DNA of 64,000 nt from Sedimentitalea sp039941015 (GTDB lineage: Bacteria > Pseudomonadota > Alphaproteobacteria > Rhodobacterales > Rhodobacteraceae): the NCBI RefSeq assembly GCF_039941015.1, contig NZ_JBDVFI010000020.1. One strand, written 5' to 3'. Shown here piece by piece: positions 9,854 to 18,165 of the stretch. Made by a program: the position numbers and the translations under genes. Each line of letters opens with the position of its first letter. Position 1 is the first letter of the stretch. The notes below the pieces were generated by a model. It saw only the letters and a list, made by a program, of their open reading frames with translations. It did no database searches and was not told the origin of the DNA.

Positions 9854-10600
9854 TTAACCAATCACCCGCTTCATCGCGGCAACGGTCTCATCATTGAACC
9901 AGCCCCCGTCCGGCGCGTTACCGCCTTCGGCCATTGCGCGTTCGACCCGGTCGCACACCACGCCCCGGATCTGACGCTTCACATTTGCAAACGTTTGCGG
10001 TGGGATCATCGCCATCTCAGCAGCTTTTGCGATCGCGGCAAATTTCAACTCCTCCGCGGGGACAATCTCATCCACGATCCCAACAGCATGGGCGCGTTCG
10101 GCATCAATTGGTTGTCCGTTCAGCATCAGACGGCGCAACGTGTCTGGATCCAGTGTTGCGCGCGCGATTTCCATGGGGCCCACCGGGAAATCCGCTCCGA
10201 CCCGGACTTCGGCAAGGCCGAAGCGTGCGGTCGGTGCAGACAGACGAAAATCACTGCCCAGCACAAAAAACAAACCCCCGGCGATTGCGGCGCCGTTTAT
10301 GGCCACAATCGTGGGCTTTGGGCAGGCGAACAAGCTCAGGAACGCGACATTCAAACCTTCGACAATGTCATGCTGCGCGGCCAGATCGAAATGCTGCGCT
10401 TCCTTCAGATCAAGACCGGCGGAAAACACTTTGAAATCGCTGGCAATAACGATGGATTTGACGGAGTCATCCGAGGTCAACTCTGTGATCAGATCGGCGA
10501 AATCCATCAAGAATTCGGCGCTTAGTGCGTTGACGGGTGCCCGCTGCAGGGTGATCTCGGTCACACCCTGCCCATGATCCGTTCGTACGAGATGATCCAT
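9854..10600 (-). CDS. Enoyl-CoA hydratase/isomerase family protein
   Basis: A 248-residue crotonase-fold protein with the oxyanion-hole region SDFKVFSAGLDLKE and AINGAAIAGG, then FGLAEVRVG. I chose ATG 10600, preceded by GGAGAAGG at usual spacing, over a longer frame to 10648. The second catalytic glutamate region is not clearly canonical, so isomerase or lyase activity is as likely as hydratase. It lies between livF (169 bp upstream) and the serine hydrolase. It could act on enoyl-CoA intermediates of the local beta-oxidation genes. Confidence 0.86.
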   Translation of the reverse strand: MDHLVRTDHGQGVTEITLQRAPVNALSAEFLMDFADLITELTSDDSVKSIVIASDFKVFSAGLDLKEAQHFDLAAQHDIVEGLNVAFLSLFACPKPTIVAINGAAIAGGLFFVLGSDFRLSAPTARFGLAEVRVGADFPVGPMEIARATLDPDTLRRLMLNGQPIDAERAHAVGIVDEIVPAEELKFAAIAKAAEMAMIPPQTFANVKRQIRGVVCDRVERAMAEGGNAPDGGWFNDETVAAMKRVIG

Positions 10601-10769
10601 TGTCACACCTTCTCCAGCGCCCGCCACGGGCCTTGTCTGTGCCAGCATTTATCCGGCCTTGATGGCAAAAGCTCAACCGACAAAGGCGGGAAAAATCAGG
10701 GGGATATCCAAGTTTTTGTCAGGTGCCGGTCGCTACAAGCGTCAGGCAGACCCGCGCGGGCAACCTCGT

Positions 10770-11471
10770 CTAGACCTCAAGCCATTCCTTGCGCACGTCT
10801 TCGCGGGCGCGCAACTCGTCTGGGGTTCCCTCGAAAACCACATGACCGTGCCCCATGACGTAAACGCGATGGGCAATATCCATGGCGATGGCCAGCTTTT
10901 GTTCGACCAGCAACGTCGCGATCCCACGCCTTGCGATTTCCTGCAGCAGTTCGGCGACTTTTTGGGTCATCTGCGGTGACAGTCCTTCGGTGGGTTCATC
11001 GATCATGATGAAATCCGGATCGCCCATCAGGGTCCGACACATGGTCAACATCTGCTGCTCACCGCCCGATAGTACCGACGCCTCGACATCGGCGCGGTTC
11101 TGAAGGTTTTCAAACAGATCGAACATGTCCTGCATCGACCAACGGCCAGCGCCATCCTTTTGACCCGGCTTGAGGCCGAGGATCAGGTTTTGCCGTGTGG
11201 TGAGGCCGGGGAATATGTCGCGGTTTTCGGGCACATACCCCAACCCAATATTGGCCACTTCAAACGCTTTTTTGCCAGCCAGTTCCTGCCCCTTGAACCG
11301 CACCGAACCCCGCGGAGGAACCTCGCCCATGATGGCCTTGCAAGTGGTCGAGCGCCCAACCCCGTTACGGCCCAGAAGGGCGACGATCTCGCCTTCCTGA
11401 ACGTTCAGATTGACGCCCTGCAAGATGTGCGATTTGCCGTAGTAGGCATGAAGGTCTTCGACTTCCAGCAT
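10770..11471 (-). CDS. livF: Branched-chain amino-acid-type ABC transporter ATPase LivF, Arg in Walker A
   Basis: A 233-residue ATPase of the HAAT/Liv importer family. It has a Walker A-like RNGVGRSTT with the usual lysine replaced by arginine at residue 40, the signature LSGGEQQ, and Walker B IMIDEPTEGLSP. ATG 11471 is one base from the livG stop; the longer frame to 11501 would extend into livG. Last of five transporter genes (binding protein, LivH, M, G, F). The Walker A change may weaken ATP hydrolysis at one site, which would make LivG the main hydrolytic partner. Substrate unknown; Liv-type systems also import aromatic and short organic acids. Confidence 0.93.
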   Translation of the reverse strand: MLEVEDLHAYYGKSHILQGVNLNVQEGEIVALLGRNGVGRSTTCKAIMGEVPPRGSVRFKGQELAGKKAFEVANIGLGYVPENRDIFPGLTTRQNLILGLKPGQKDGAGRWSMQDMFDLFENLQNRADVEASVLSGGEQQMLTMCRTLMGDPDFIMIDEPTEGLSPQMTQKVAELLQEIARRGIATLLVEQKLAIAMDIAHRVYVMGHGHVVFEGTPDELRAREDVRKEWLEV

Positions 11472-11472
11472 A

Positions 11473-12255
11473 TCAGTGCTCAGCCTCCAGTGCGGCGCCA
11501 AGATACGCCTCTTGAACTTTTGGATTGGCCCGCACCTCTTCGGGACGACCGGTGGCTATGATCTCGCCATAGACGAGAACCGAAATGTAGTCGGCCAATC
11601 CGAACACGACGCCCATGTCATGCTCGACCATGATCAACGTCTTGCTCTCGGTGACCTGCCGGATCAGGTCCATAATGTAATCGGTTTCTGAATGGCTCAT
11701 CCCGGCGGTCGGCTCATCTAACATGATCACATCCGCGCCACCCGCCATGGTGATCCCAATCTCAAGCGCGCGCTGTTCTGCATAAGACAGCATTCCGGCG
11801 GGCAGTTCGCGCCGCTCGGTCAGATTGATCTGCTCAAGTACGGCATCCGCCGCCTCGGTCAGTTCCCGCGATTTGCTGACCATGTGCCAGAACGAATACT
11901 TGTAGCCCCGGCTCCACAGCAACGAACAGCGGACATTTTCGAACACGCTCATGTTCGGGAAAATGTTGGTGATCTGAAACGACCGGCTCAACCCCATCCG
12001 GTTGATCTGGAACGGGGCAAGCCCGCCCAAATCCTGACCATGCAGTTGAATTTTGCCGCCGCTGGAGGGAAACCTCCCTGTGATCAGATTGAACAGAGTC
12101 GACTTCCCTGCCCCGTTCGGCCCGATCACCGCATGCCGTTCACCACGCCCGATCGACAGGTTCACCCCCCGAATGATCTCGGTCTTGCCAAAGCTCTTGC
12201 GCAGGTCATCAATCAGAAGCGCAGGCGCCCCGCCCGGTTGTGGCTGACTGCTCAT
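11473..12255 (-). CDS. livG: Branched-chain amino-acid-type ABC transporter ATPase LivG
   Basis: A 260-residue ABC ATPase with an intact Walker A GPNGAGKST near residue 43, a LivG-type helical insert, Walker B VIMLDEPTAGMS, and the switch histidine in MVEHDM. The signature loop reads MLSYAEQRALEIG, the degenerate form usual in LivG proteins. It overlaps livM by 4 bp and is one base from livF, so the genes are translationally coupled. It forms the cytoplasmic ATPase dimer with LivF, whose Walker A lysine is missing. Confidence 0.95.
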   Translation of the reverse strand: MSSQPQPGGAPALLIDDLRKSFGKTEIIRGVNLSIGRGERHAVIGPNGAGKSTLFNLITGRFPSSGGKIQLHGQDLGGLAPFQINRMGLSRSFQITNIFPNMSVFENVRCSLLWSRGYKYSFWHMVSKSRELTEAADAVLEQINLTERRELPAGMLSYAEQRALEIGITMAGGADVIMLDEPTAGMSHSETDYIMDLIRQVTESKTLIMVEHDMGVVFGLADYISVLVYGEIIATGRPEEVRANPKVQEAYLGAALEAEH

Positions 12256-13541
12256 GACGGGGTCCCTCCGATCGTATTGGCCTCGTGCCAGGCAGCCTTG
12301 AGTTCAGGCAGATTTTTGCGGGTCACCCAGAACGCGGCCGCGGTGACCAAGATCATCACGATCCACGGAAGCACCGCATGGCTGTCGAATGTCGTCCAGA
12401 ACAAGGTCATCTCGGCTTCGCCCGTCGCGGCATGCCGCACGTGAAAAACCGTCTCGATCATCGCCGCAAGGCCAAGTGTTCCGATGACAGCGGGCAGCAA
12501 CGTCTTGATATAGGGTAGGACCAACAACCGAGCCTTGCCCAAGCGAATGGCCGGAACATGCATCATGAGAATGCCCGCGAGCCCGCCCGGAAAATACATC
12601 ACCGTCGCCACAAACAGCGCTCCGACGTAAAGCTGCCAAAGCTCGGTTTCCAGGCTCAGAACGGTCTGCAGCAACGTGAAAACGACCGCTCCGATGATCG
12701 GCCCGAAAAAGAACCCAACCCCACCCAGAAAGGTGATCAACAGGATCGCCCCGGATTGCACGAGGTTCAGGTTTTCTTCGGTCAGGATTTCATAGTTGAT
12801 CGCGAATAATCCGCCTGCAATCCCTGCGAAAAATCCAGATGCGCAGAAGGAAAAGAACCGAACCCAACGCGCTGAATACCCAAGAAATTCGGCCCGTTCC
12901 GGGTTGTCCCGAACCGCGTTGGCCATGCGACCGATCGGAGTGCGCGAAAAGAGATACATGAGGAACGCAGACAGCAGCAGCCAGAAGGCCGTCAGGTAAT
13001 AGACCTCGATCTGTTGCAGGAACTCGACCCCAAAGACTGGCAACCCATAGGTTCGGTCGCCACTTACACCTTCTTCACCGCCAAAGAAGACAACGATGAT
13101 CACCGAACAGGCCGCGATTAGCTCGCCTACCCCTAGCGAAATCATTGCAAACACGGTTCCTGCCTTGCGCGTCGAAAACGAGCCGACAATCGTGGCCAGC
13201 CCTAGGCCGAACAGCCCACCAAACAGCGGCAGAACCGGCAGTGGCAAAGGCAAGCTGTAGTCTTCGACATAGTTCATGATGTGAACGCACATGAACCCGC
13301 CGACCCCCATGTAGACGGCATGCCCAAAGGACAGCATCCCGCCCTGCCCAAGCAACATGTTGTAGGCCAATGCAAAGATGATGGTAATCGCCATCTGGTT
13401 CATGATCGTGATGGCGCTGTTTGACGCAAAAACATACGGAACAATCGCTAGGATTGCAGTTGCCAATATCCAGGGCATCGCATTAGCCAGTGTAACGCCG
13501 CTGTGATGGGCTGTTGCGCTGTTTTTCGTTGTCTCGCTCAT
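12252..13541 (-). CDS. livM: Branched-chain amino-acid-type ABC transporter permease LivM, with C-terminal extension
   Basis: A 429-residue multi-spanning inner-membrane permease. The conserved LivM core runs through NMLLGQGGMLSFGHAVYMGVG, RDNPERAEFLGY and FLGGVGFFFGPIIGA to about residue 320. About 100 further residues contain two more hydrophobic segments (around KTLLPAVIGTLGLAAMIE and VLPWIVMILVTAAAF), longer than the usual 300-350 residue LivM. It overlaps livH and livG by 4 bp each. It pairs with LivH to form the channel. Confidence 0.92.
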   Translation of the reverse strand: MSETTKNSATAHHSGVTLANAMPWILATAILAIVPYVFASNSAITIMNQMAITIIFALAYNMLLGQGGMLSFGHAVYMGVGGFMCVHIMNYVEDYSLPLPLPVLPLFGGLFGLGLATIVGSFSTRKAGTVFAMISLGVGELIAACSVIIVVFFGGEEGVSGDRTYGLPVFGVEFLQQIEVYYLTAFWLLLSAFLMYLFSRTPIGRMANAVRDNPERAEFLGYSARWVRFFSFCASGFFAGIAGGLFAINYEILTEENLNLVQSGAILLITFLGGVGFFFGPIIGAVVFTLLQTVLSLETELWQLYVGALFVATVMYFPGGLAGILMMHVPAIRLGKARLLVLPYIKTLLPAVIGTLGLAAMIETVFHVRHAATGEAEMTLFWTTFDSHAVLPWIVMILVTAAAFWVTRKNLPELKAAWHEANTIGGTPS

Positions 13542-14494
13542 ACGTCACGCTTTCCAAAAAGGCCGTAAGGGCGAAAAACGAGTATCAACACCATCAACAG
13601 ATAGGGTAAGATCGGCCCGATCTGCGGCAAGGTCAGCGACCACAAATCCCGCCACGCGCTTTCTGACAGGTCGATGGGTTGTTCAAAGCCCATGGCCATC
13701 AGGATATCGGCCATGGCGACGTTGTAGCTGGCGGCAAAGGTGGTGATCCAACCGATCAACAGCGAGGCAACAAGCGCGCCCCAAAGCGACCCCAACCCAC
13801 CTATTACGATGGTCACGAACACGATGGAGCCCAACAGGAATGCCATGCCCGGAAAGGTACCGAGAACCGGACCGGCAATGACTCCGGCGACACCCGCAAG
13901 CGCAGTTCCGACGCCAAAAACGCCCATGAAGACCAAGGGTACGTTGTGACCCAGTGCCTCGACCGTTCTTGGGTAACTTAATGCCGCCTGGATCACCATC
14001 CCGACCCGCGTCCGCGTCAGAACATAGAGCAAGGCGAGGAAGATGCCGATCGACACGAAGATCATGAAGACCTTGTAGGCCGGGATCGAATTTCCGGAGA
14101 TCGAGAACAGCGTGAATTGCAGGATTTCCGGCGGGTTATAGGGCATCTGGTTTTTGCCCCAGAAGAATTGCACCACTTCTTCGATCAGCAGGGCGAGGCC
14201 AAAGGTAAAGATCAGCTCTGGGACATGGCCATACTGGTGAACTTTTCTAAGCCCATACCGCTCGATGCCTGCGCCTGCGATCCCGACGATCACCGGCGCA
14301 ATAATCAGCCCCATCCAAAACCCCATGAAGGTACTGATCTGGTAAGCAAAATAGGCGCCTAGCATGTAAAAGCTGGCATGGGCGAAATTGAGTACTCCCA
14401 TCATCGAAAAGATGAGGGTCAGCCCGGCGGATAACATGAACAACAGCAATCCGGTGACAAGCCCGTCGATCAGGTTGACGAGTACGAGGTCCAT
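13538..14494 (-). CDS. livH: Branched-chain amino-acid-type ABC transporter permease LivH
   Basis: A 318-residue membrane permease of the LivH family. It starts with a hydrophobic segment and has the conserved GLTLIFSMMGVLNFAHA stretch near residue 24 and IVIGGLGSLWGALVASLLIG near 228. It overlaps livM by 4 bp. It is separated from the substrate-binding protein gene by 76 bp containing a perfect 8-bp hairpin, the usual arrangement for making more binding protein than permease. Confidence 0.94.
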   Translation of the reverse strand: MDLVLVNLIDGLVTGLLLFMLSAGLTLIFSMMGVLNFAHASFYMLGAYFAYQISTFMGFWMGLIIAPVIVGIAGAGIERYGLRKVHQYGHVPELIFTFGLALLIEEVVQFFWGKNQMPYNPPEILQFTLFSISGNSIPAYKVFMIFVSIGIFLALLYVLTRTRVGMVIQAALSYPRTVEALGHNVPLVFMGVFGVGTALAGVAGVIAGPVLGTFPGMAFLLGSIVFVTIVIGGLGSLWGALVASLLIGWITTFAASYNVAMADILMAMGFEQPIDLSESAWRDLWSLTLPQIGPILPYLLMVLILVFRPYGLFGKRDV

Positions 14495-14536
14495 TAGTCC
14501 CTCCGGCAGAATTGAGTGATGGGGAAAAGCGGTCCG

Positions 14537-14559
14537 GCCCGCCCCATTTCAGGGCGGGC
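14537..14559 (-). other. Intercistronic hairpin between binding protein gene and livH
   Basis: A perfect 8-bp G+C-only stem (GCCCGCCC paired with GGGCGGGC) with a 7-base loop. It lies about 12 bases after the stop of the substrate-binding protein gene in the direction of transcription. No immediate U-run follows. Such hairpins commonly protect the upstream mRNA 3' end or partly terminate, lowering permease expression relative to binding protein. Confidence 0.7.
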
Positions 14560-14570
14560 AGGTACTAGGG

Positions 14571-15815
14571 TCACGGACGTTTCATGTCACAGGTACTGGA
14601 GCTGTCCATACCTGCCATCTCAATCGCGGACTCAGACACGACGCCATAGCCGGAACCATCATAGTCAAAGGTTACACCTTCGTCTGTGTGTGCATTGATA
14701 TGCAGGTTCTGGATTGCCTGGTGGTCATTCGGCCGCATGTAAATTTTGGTGCCCCACATGCTGTCAAATTCCATGCCCTCCAAGGCATTTGCGACGGCAA
14801 CCACGTCGGTGGCGGTACCCGCTTCGTTGATAGCCTGCGCCAACATGCCGATCACGTTGCTGATCCGCGCCTGATCGATGTTGCCATCGGGGTACTTGGC
14901 TCTGAACGCCTCGTAATAAGCTTTGGCTTCGTCGGTCGGCGGCGGGTTGATCTGGCCTTCGCTGACCAAACGGATCGTCCCTTTTCCGGTTTCGCCGAAT
15001 GCGCCTGTCATGCCGCTGCCGGCAGCGTAGTAGGTGTAAATCGGTCCGTCATAGCCGTTCTCGATGATGGCCTTACCCAAGCCCAGCATGTCTGAACCCC
15101 AGTTGCCGGTAATCACGGCATCCGCTTCGGAAGAAACGATCTTGCGGGCGTAGGGAGTGAAATCCTTGACCTTGCCAATCGGGTGCAACTCGTTGCCGAC
15201 AATCTCGATATCGGGGCGTTTCTCACCCAGATTGGCTACGGCGGCGGCGGCCACCGCCTTGCCGAATGAATAGTCCTGCCCGATGATGTAGACCTTCTTG
15301 AGATCGGTGTCTTCGGCCATGACATCGGTCAGGGCGTCCATCTTGATATCTGCGTTTGCATCAAACCGGAAATGCCAGAAATTACATTTGTCGTTCGTCA
15401 GCGCCGGATCAACCGCAGCATAGTTCAGAAACAGAACCCGGCTGTCAGGGTTGCGCCTGTTGTGCTTTTCGACCGCTTCGGTGATCGCATGGGCCACACC
15501 GGACGAGTTGCCCTGGGCAACATACCGAATGCCCTGATCGATGGCGACCTGAAGTTGAATCAGGGATTCCTTGGGGCTGACCTTGTTGTCAAACGGAACG
15601 ATTTCGAACATATCGCCGTCAAGAACACCGCCCTTTTCATTCACAAGCGTGTCTGCAGCGAACTCATACTGGTGCAAACCGTTTGTACCAGTGCTGGCAA
15701 ATGGCCCGGACAGCGGGTCGATGAAAGCGATCTTAATATTCTCGGCAAATGCCGCGCCTGCACTGACGGCCAGTGCCAGAACGCTGGATACACCTATTCT
15801 GGTGGTGATGCGCAT
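14571..15815 (-). CDS. ABC transporter substrate-binding protein (Liv/HAAT type)
   Basis: A 414-residue periplasmic binding protein of the LivK-like family. It has a Sec signal peptide (basic start, hydrophobic core, predicted cleavage after AGAAFA near residue 24) followed by KIAFIDPLSGPFASTGTNG, the usual ligand-pocket start, and YIIGQDYSFG mid-protein. GGGAGGAA just upstream is a strong ribosome site. First gene of the importer operon. The substrate is not readable from sequence; the adjacent IclR regulator and CoA-pathway genes suggest a carboxylic acid rather than leucine. Confidence 0.93.
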   Translation of the reverse strand: MRITTRIGVSSVLALAVSAGAAFAENIKIAFIDPLSGPFASTGTNGLHQYEFAADTLVNEKGGVLDGDMFEIVPFDNKVSPKESLIQLQVAIDQGIRYVAQGNSSGVAHAITEAVEKHNRRNPDSRVLFLNYAAVDPALTNDKCNFWHFRFDANADIKMDALTDVMAEDTDLKKVYIIGQDYSFGKAVAAAAVANLGEKRPDIEIVGNELHPIGKVKDFTPYARKIVSSEADAVITGNWGSDMLGLGKAIIENGYDGPIYTYYAAGSGMTGAFGETGKGTIRLVSEGQINPPPTDEAKAYYEAFRAKYPDGNIDQARISNVIGMLAQAINEAGTATDVVAVANALEGMEFDSMWGTKIYMRPNDHQAIQNLHINAHTDEGVTFDYDGSGYGVVSESAIEMAGMDSSSTCDMKRP

Positions 15816-16292
15816 GTAGTTTCCTCCCTATCACGCGGCCTGACTGTTCTCAGTTTTAATTTTTTTATGTCAAGCACTGAGCAAAGAGTTGCATATCGAC
15901 GTTCAAAGTCAAGCATTCTGCTTCGCTTCGCTCAGTGTCATGTCACGACCGGCGACTAGCGGATTCGATATCAAATTGGCTGAGGTAACTTCGTATTGAT
16001 TGGACATCAGCGCTAGTCGATCTCGATCCAGTTTGAAGTGTTAGGAGTGATTTGTAACGCTTTGTTTTGGATTGAATTTATCAAAAAATATCTATGACCT
16101 GTTTCAGATCAATACGACACATCGTACTTCGTTTCGGAGCAACAAGTTTGAGACGGATTTTTAGGACACAGCTTTAGAATTTGGCGTGTGGGCGCACTGA
16201 AAAATCCTGATCAATCCGCCTATAGGCACCCCATTCTGTTTCGCAGAGTAAAATTTGGTTTCACGGTTTGCAGGCCGATTCTATGCTGTGAT
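15816..16292. promoter_or_regulatory. 477-bp A+T-richer intergenic region upstream of the importer operon
   Basis: No gene found. It holds the promoter side of the binding-protein operon (minus strand). Reading the minus strand, two CTTGAC elements lie upstream of the start, one as CTTGACA followed by an A/T-rich stretch. An 8-bp inverted repeat, CACTGAGC at 15875-15882 and GCTCAGTG at 15930-15937, spans that area and could be an operator, for example for the adjacent IclR protein. The stretch 16060-16110 is strikingly A+T-rich for this genome. No clear terminator for the IclR gene was found. Confidence 0.45.
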
Positions 16293-17096
16293 CTAGTGGG
16301 AAGGACCGCAACTCAGCGCGGCTGCAGCTTCGATCAGGCTCTTTGCATAGTGCTGTTCAAGTTGCTTCTTTTTCACGTGAAATGACGGCCCGCCCACGTT
16401 CAATCCATAAACCCGAGTCCCGCTCAGCGAATAGACCGGAACCGCGATGCCGTTCACATCCGGTCGCCAATCACCGTAACCGGTGCAAAATCCGCTCGCC
16501 TTGTATTCTTCTATCGCCCGCTCAATGCTGGCATGACGCGCCTCCTGCCCCTCGGGATCGCTCTCATCGGCAGAACGAAGCACCGCGGCCCGCTCTTCGT
16601 CGGTCATGCCAACCAATATCGACCGACCGATGGCGGAAAAGAACAAGGGCAGCCGCGACCCCACATGCATCGTCAGGGATATCTCTTCCCGCGATCTCTG
16701 CACTGCGACATATACCGCGTCAGTCCTGTGCCGCTCGGCCAATGCGCAGGTGATGTATGAATTTGGACCATTGCGCAGCGCTCGCATCGCGTCTGCAGCA
16801 CGCTCGCCAATCTCCATCCCCGACAGCACGCCATAGCCAAGCTGCAGCACCCCCGCACTCAGCCGATAGCTTCCTGTCCGCGCATCCGCGATCAGATAAT
16901 CCAGTTTGCACAGCGTATGCGTCAGGCGCGAAACCGTTGGTTTTGGCAAGCCAGTGCGTTCGGAAATATCGTTGTTCGTCAGATCAGTTTCATTCGGACG
17001 AAAACAGCGCAGAACGTCCAGACCACGCGCCAGCGCCGTGATGAAATTGCGATCCTTGGCCTCGTCGGGGTCGGCTCCGAATTCCGTGTCCGACAT
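16293..17096 (-). CDS. IclR-family transcriptional regulator
   Basis: A 267-residue regulator. The N-terminal winged helix-turn-helix covers about residues 18-80 (LARGLDVLRCF, NNDISERTGLPKPTVSRL). The C-terminal ligand-binding domain has SRLPLFFSAIGRS and GYGDWRPDVNGIAVPV, both typical IclR effector-domain segments. AGGGAGG precedes the ATG. It lies 31 bp after the kinase gene in the same direction and faces the importer promoter region. It probably controls uptake and catabolism genes in response to a pathway intermediate; repressor or activator mode cannot be told from sequence. Confidence 0.93.
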   Translation of the reverse strand: MSDTEFGADPDEAKDRNFITALARGLDVLRCFRPNETDLTNNDISERTGLPKPTVSRLTHTLCKLDYLIADARTGSYRLSAGVLQLGYGVLSGMEIGERAADAMRALRNGPNSYITCALAERHRTDAVYVAVQRSREEISLTMHVGSRLPLFFSAIGRSILVGMTDEERAAVLRSADESDPEGQEARHASIERAIEEYKASGFCTGYGDWRPDVNGIAVPVYSLSGTRVYGLNVGGPSFHVKKKQLEQHYAKSLIEAAAALSCGPSH

Positions 17097-17127
17097 GATT
17101 GCCTCCCTTCACAGCGACTGCGCTGCC

Positions 17128-18156
17128 TTATTCTGTTAGCGCCTTGAGCCCGTGATCGGCAAAGACGGGCACATACTGGCCCACCTTCATCGCGCGTTCC
17201 GGGTTGCTTGCGTTCCCGTCCAGCGCACGTTTCAGAACGCCCTGAATGATCGCCGCCATCCGGAAAAAGCAGAAGGACAGGTAAAACCCGAAATTTTCGA
17301 TTCCCGGCAACCCACGACGTTCGCAATAGCGGGCGATGAACTCGGCGTCGCTTGGCAAACCAAGCGCCTCACGATCTACCCCTGCAAGGCCCCGCCCTTC
17401 TCGCCCCGGCGGCATCTGCCACTGCATGATGACCGATGCGAGATCGGCAAAGGGATGGCCAATCGTGGACAGTTCCCAATCCAGCACCGCCAGACAGCGC
17501 GTGCCATCCTTTTCAAAGATCATGTTGTCCAGCCGATAGTCGCCATGCACCAGAGTGCGCTGGCCATCGTCTTCGGGCATCTGTTCGACCAACAGACGCA
17601 TCAAGTCGTCCATCGCCGGGACAGGATCGGTTTCAGACGCGCGATATTGCTTTGACCAGCGTTCAACCTGTCGCTGGAAATAGTTGCCCGGTGGTCCATA
17701 ATCGGACAGCCCCACCGCGTCGATATCGACCATGTGAAGCGCTGCAAGTACCCTGTTCATGTCGCCAATCACCGCGCCACGCACCTCATTGGTGACGTCG
17801 GGCATGGTGGGATCGTTGAAATTGCGGCCGTCCATATGCTCCATGATATAGAACATCGATCCGATCACGCTGTCATCTTCACACAGCAAATGCATCTTGG
17901 CGACCGGGACATCCGTGCCTGCCAACGCCTTTTGCACGCGAAACTCGCGATCAACAGCATGGGCGGATTTCAACAATGTTCCCGGCGGCTTGCGACGTAG
18001 GACATAGTTCTGCTCCGGCGTTTTCAACAGGAATGTCGGATTGGATTGGCCGGTTTCGAACTTGCTCGCCGACAAGGGGCCGGAAAACCCGGGCAGATGT
18101 TGGGCCAGATACCCGCCGACTGCGTCAAGATCGAGTGTTTGCGTCTCTTGGGTCAT
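17128..18156 (-). CDS. APH-family phosphotransferase, ACAD10/11-associated kinase
   Basis: A 342-residue aminoglycoside-phosphotransferase/choline-kinase fold protein. It shows the ATP-site strand NYVLRRKPPG, the catalytic-loop HGDYRLDNMIF near residue 200, and the metal-site AVLDWELSTIGHP following it. It matches the kinase domain fused in animal ACAD10/11 and the LvaA-type kinase for 4-hydroxyacyl-CoA. Antibiotic resistance is unlikely in this context. It lies 9 bp after a histidine-phosphatase gene and before IclR. I infer that it phosphorylates the 4-hydroxyl of an acyl-CoA for the dehydrogenase encoded at 1826-3136. Confidence 0.9.
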   Translation of the reverse strand: MTQETQTLDLDAVGGYLAQHLPGFSGPLSASKFETGQSNPTFLLKTPEQNYVLRRKPPGTLLKSAHAVDREFRVQKALAGTDVPVAKMHLLCEDDSVIGSMFYIMEHMDGRNFNDPTMPDVTNEVRGAVIGDMNRVLAALHMVDIDAVGLSDYGPPGNYFQRQVERWSKQYRASETDPVPAMDDLMRLLVEQMPEDDGQRTLVHGDYRLDNMIFEKDGTRCLAVLDWELSTIGHPFADLASVIMQWQMPPGREGRGLAGVDREALGLPSDAEFIARYCERRGLPGIENFGFYLSFCFFRMAAIIQGVLKRALDGNASNPERAMKVGQYVPVFADHGLKALTE

Positions 18157-18165
18157 GGTCGATCC

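Noticed and set aside
10659..10979. Short plus-strand frame across the ECH-livF gap and livF
   Set aside because: Two thirds of it is antisense to livF and the protein has no recognisable feature.
17128..18156. Aminoglycoside resistance gene
   Set aside because: The fold is shared, but the association with ACAD11-like, SDR and hydratase genes and the ACAD10/11 kinase features point to acyl-CoA metabolism.
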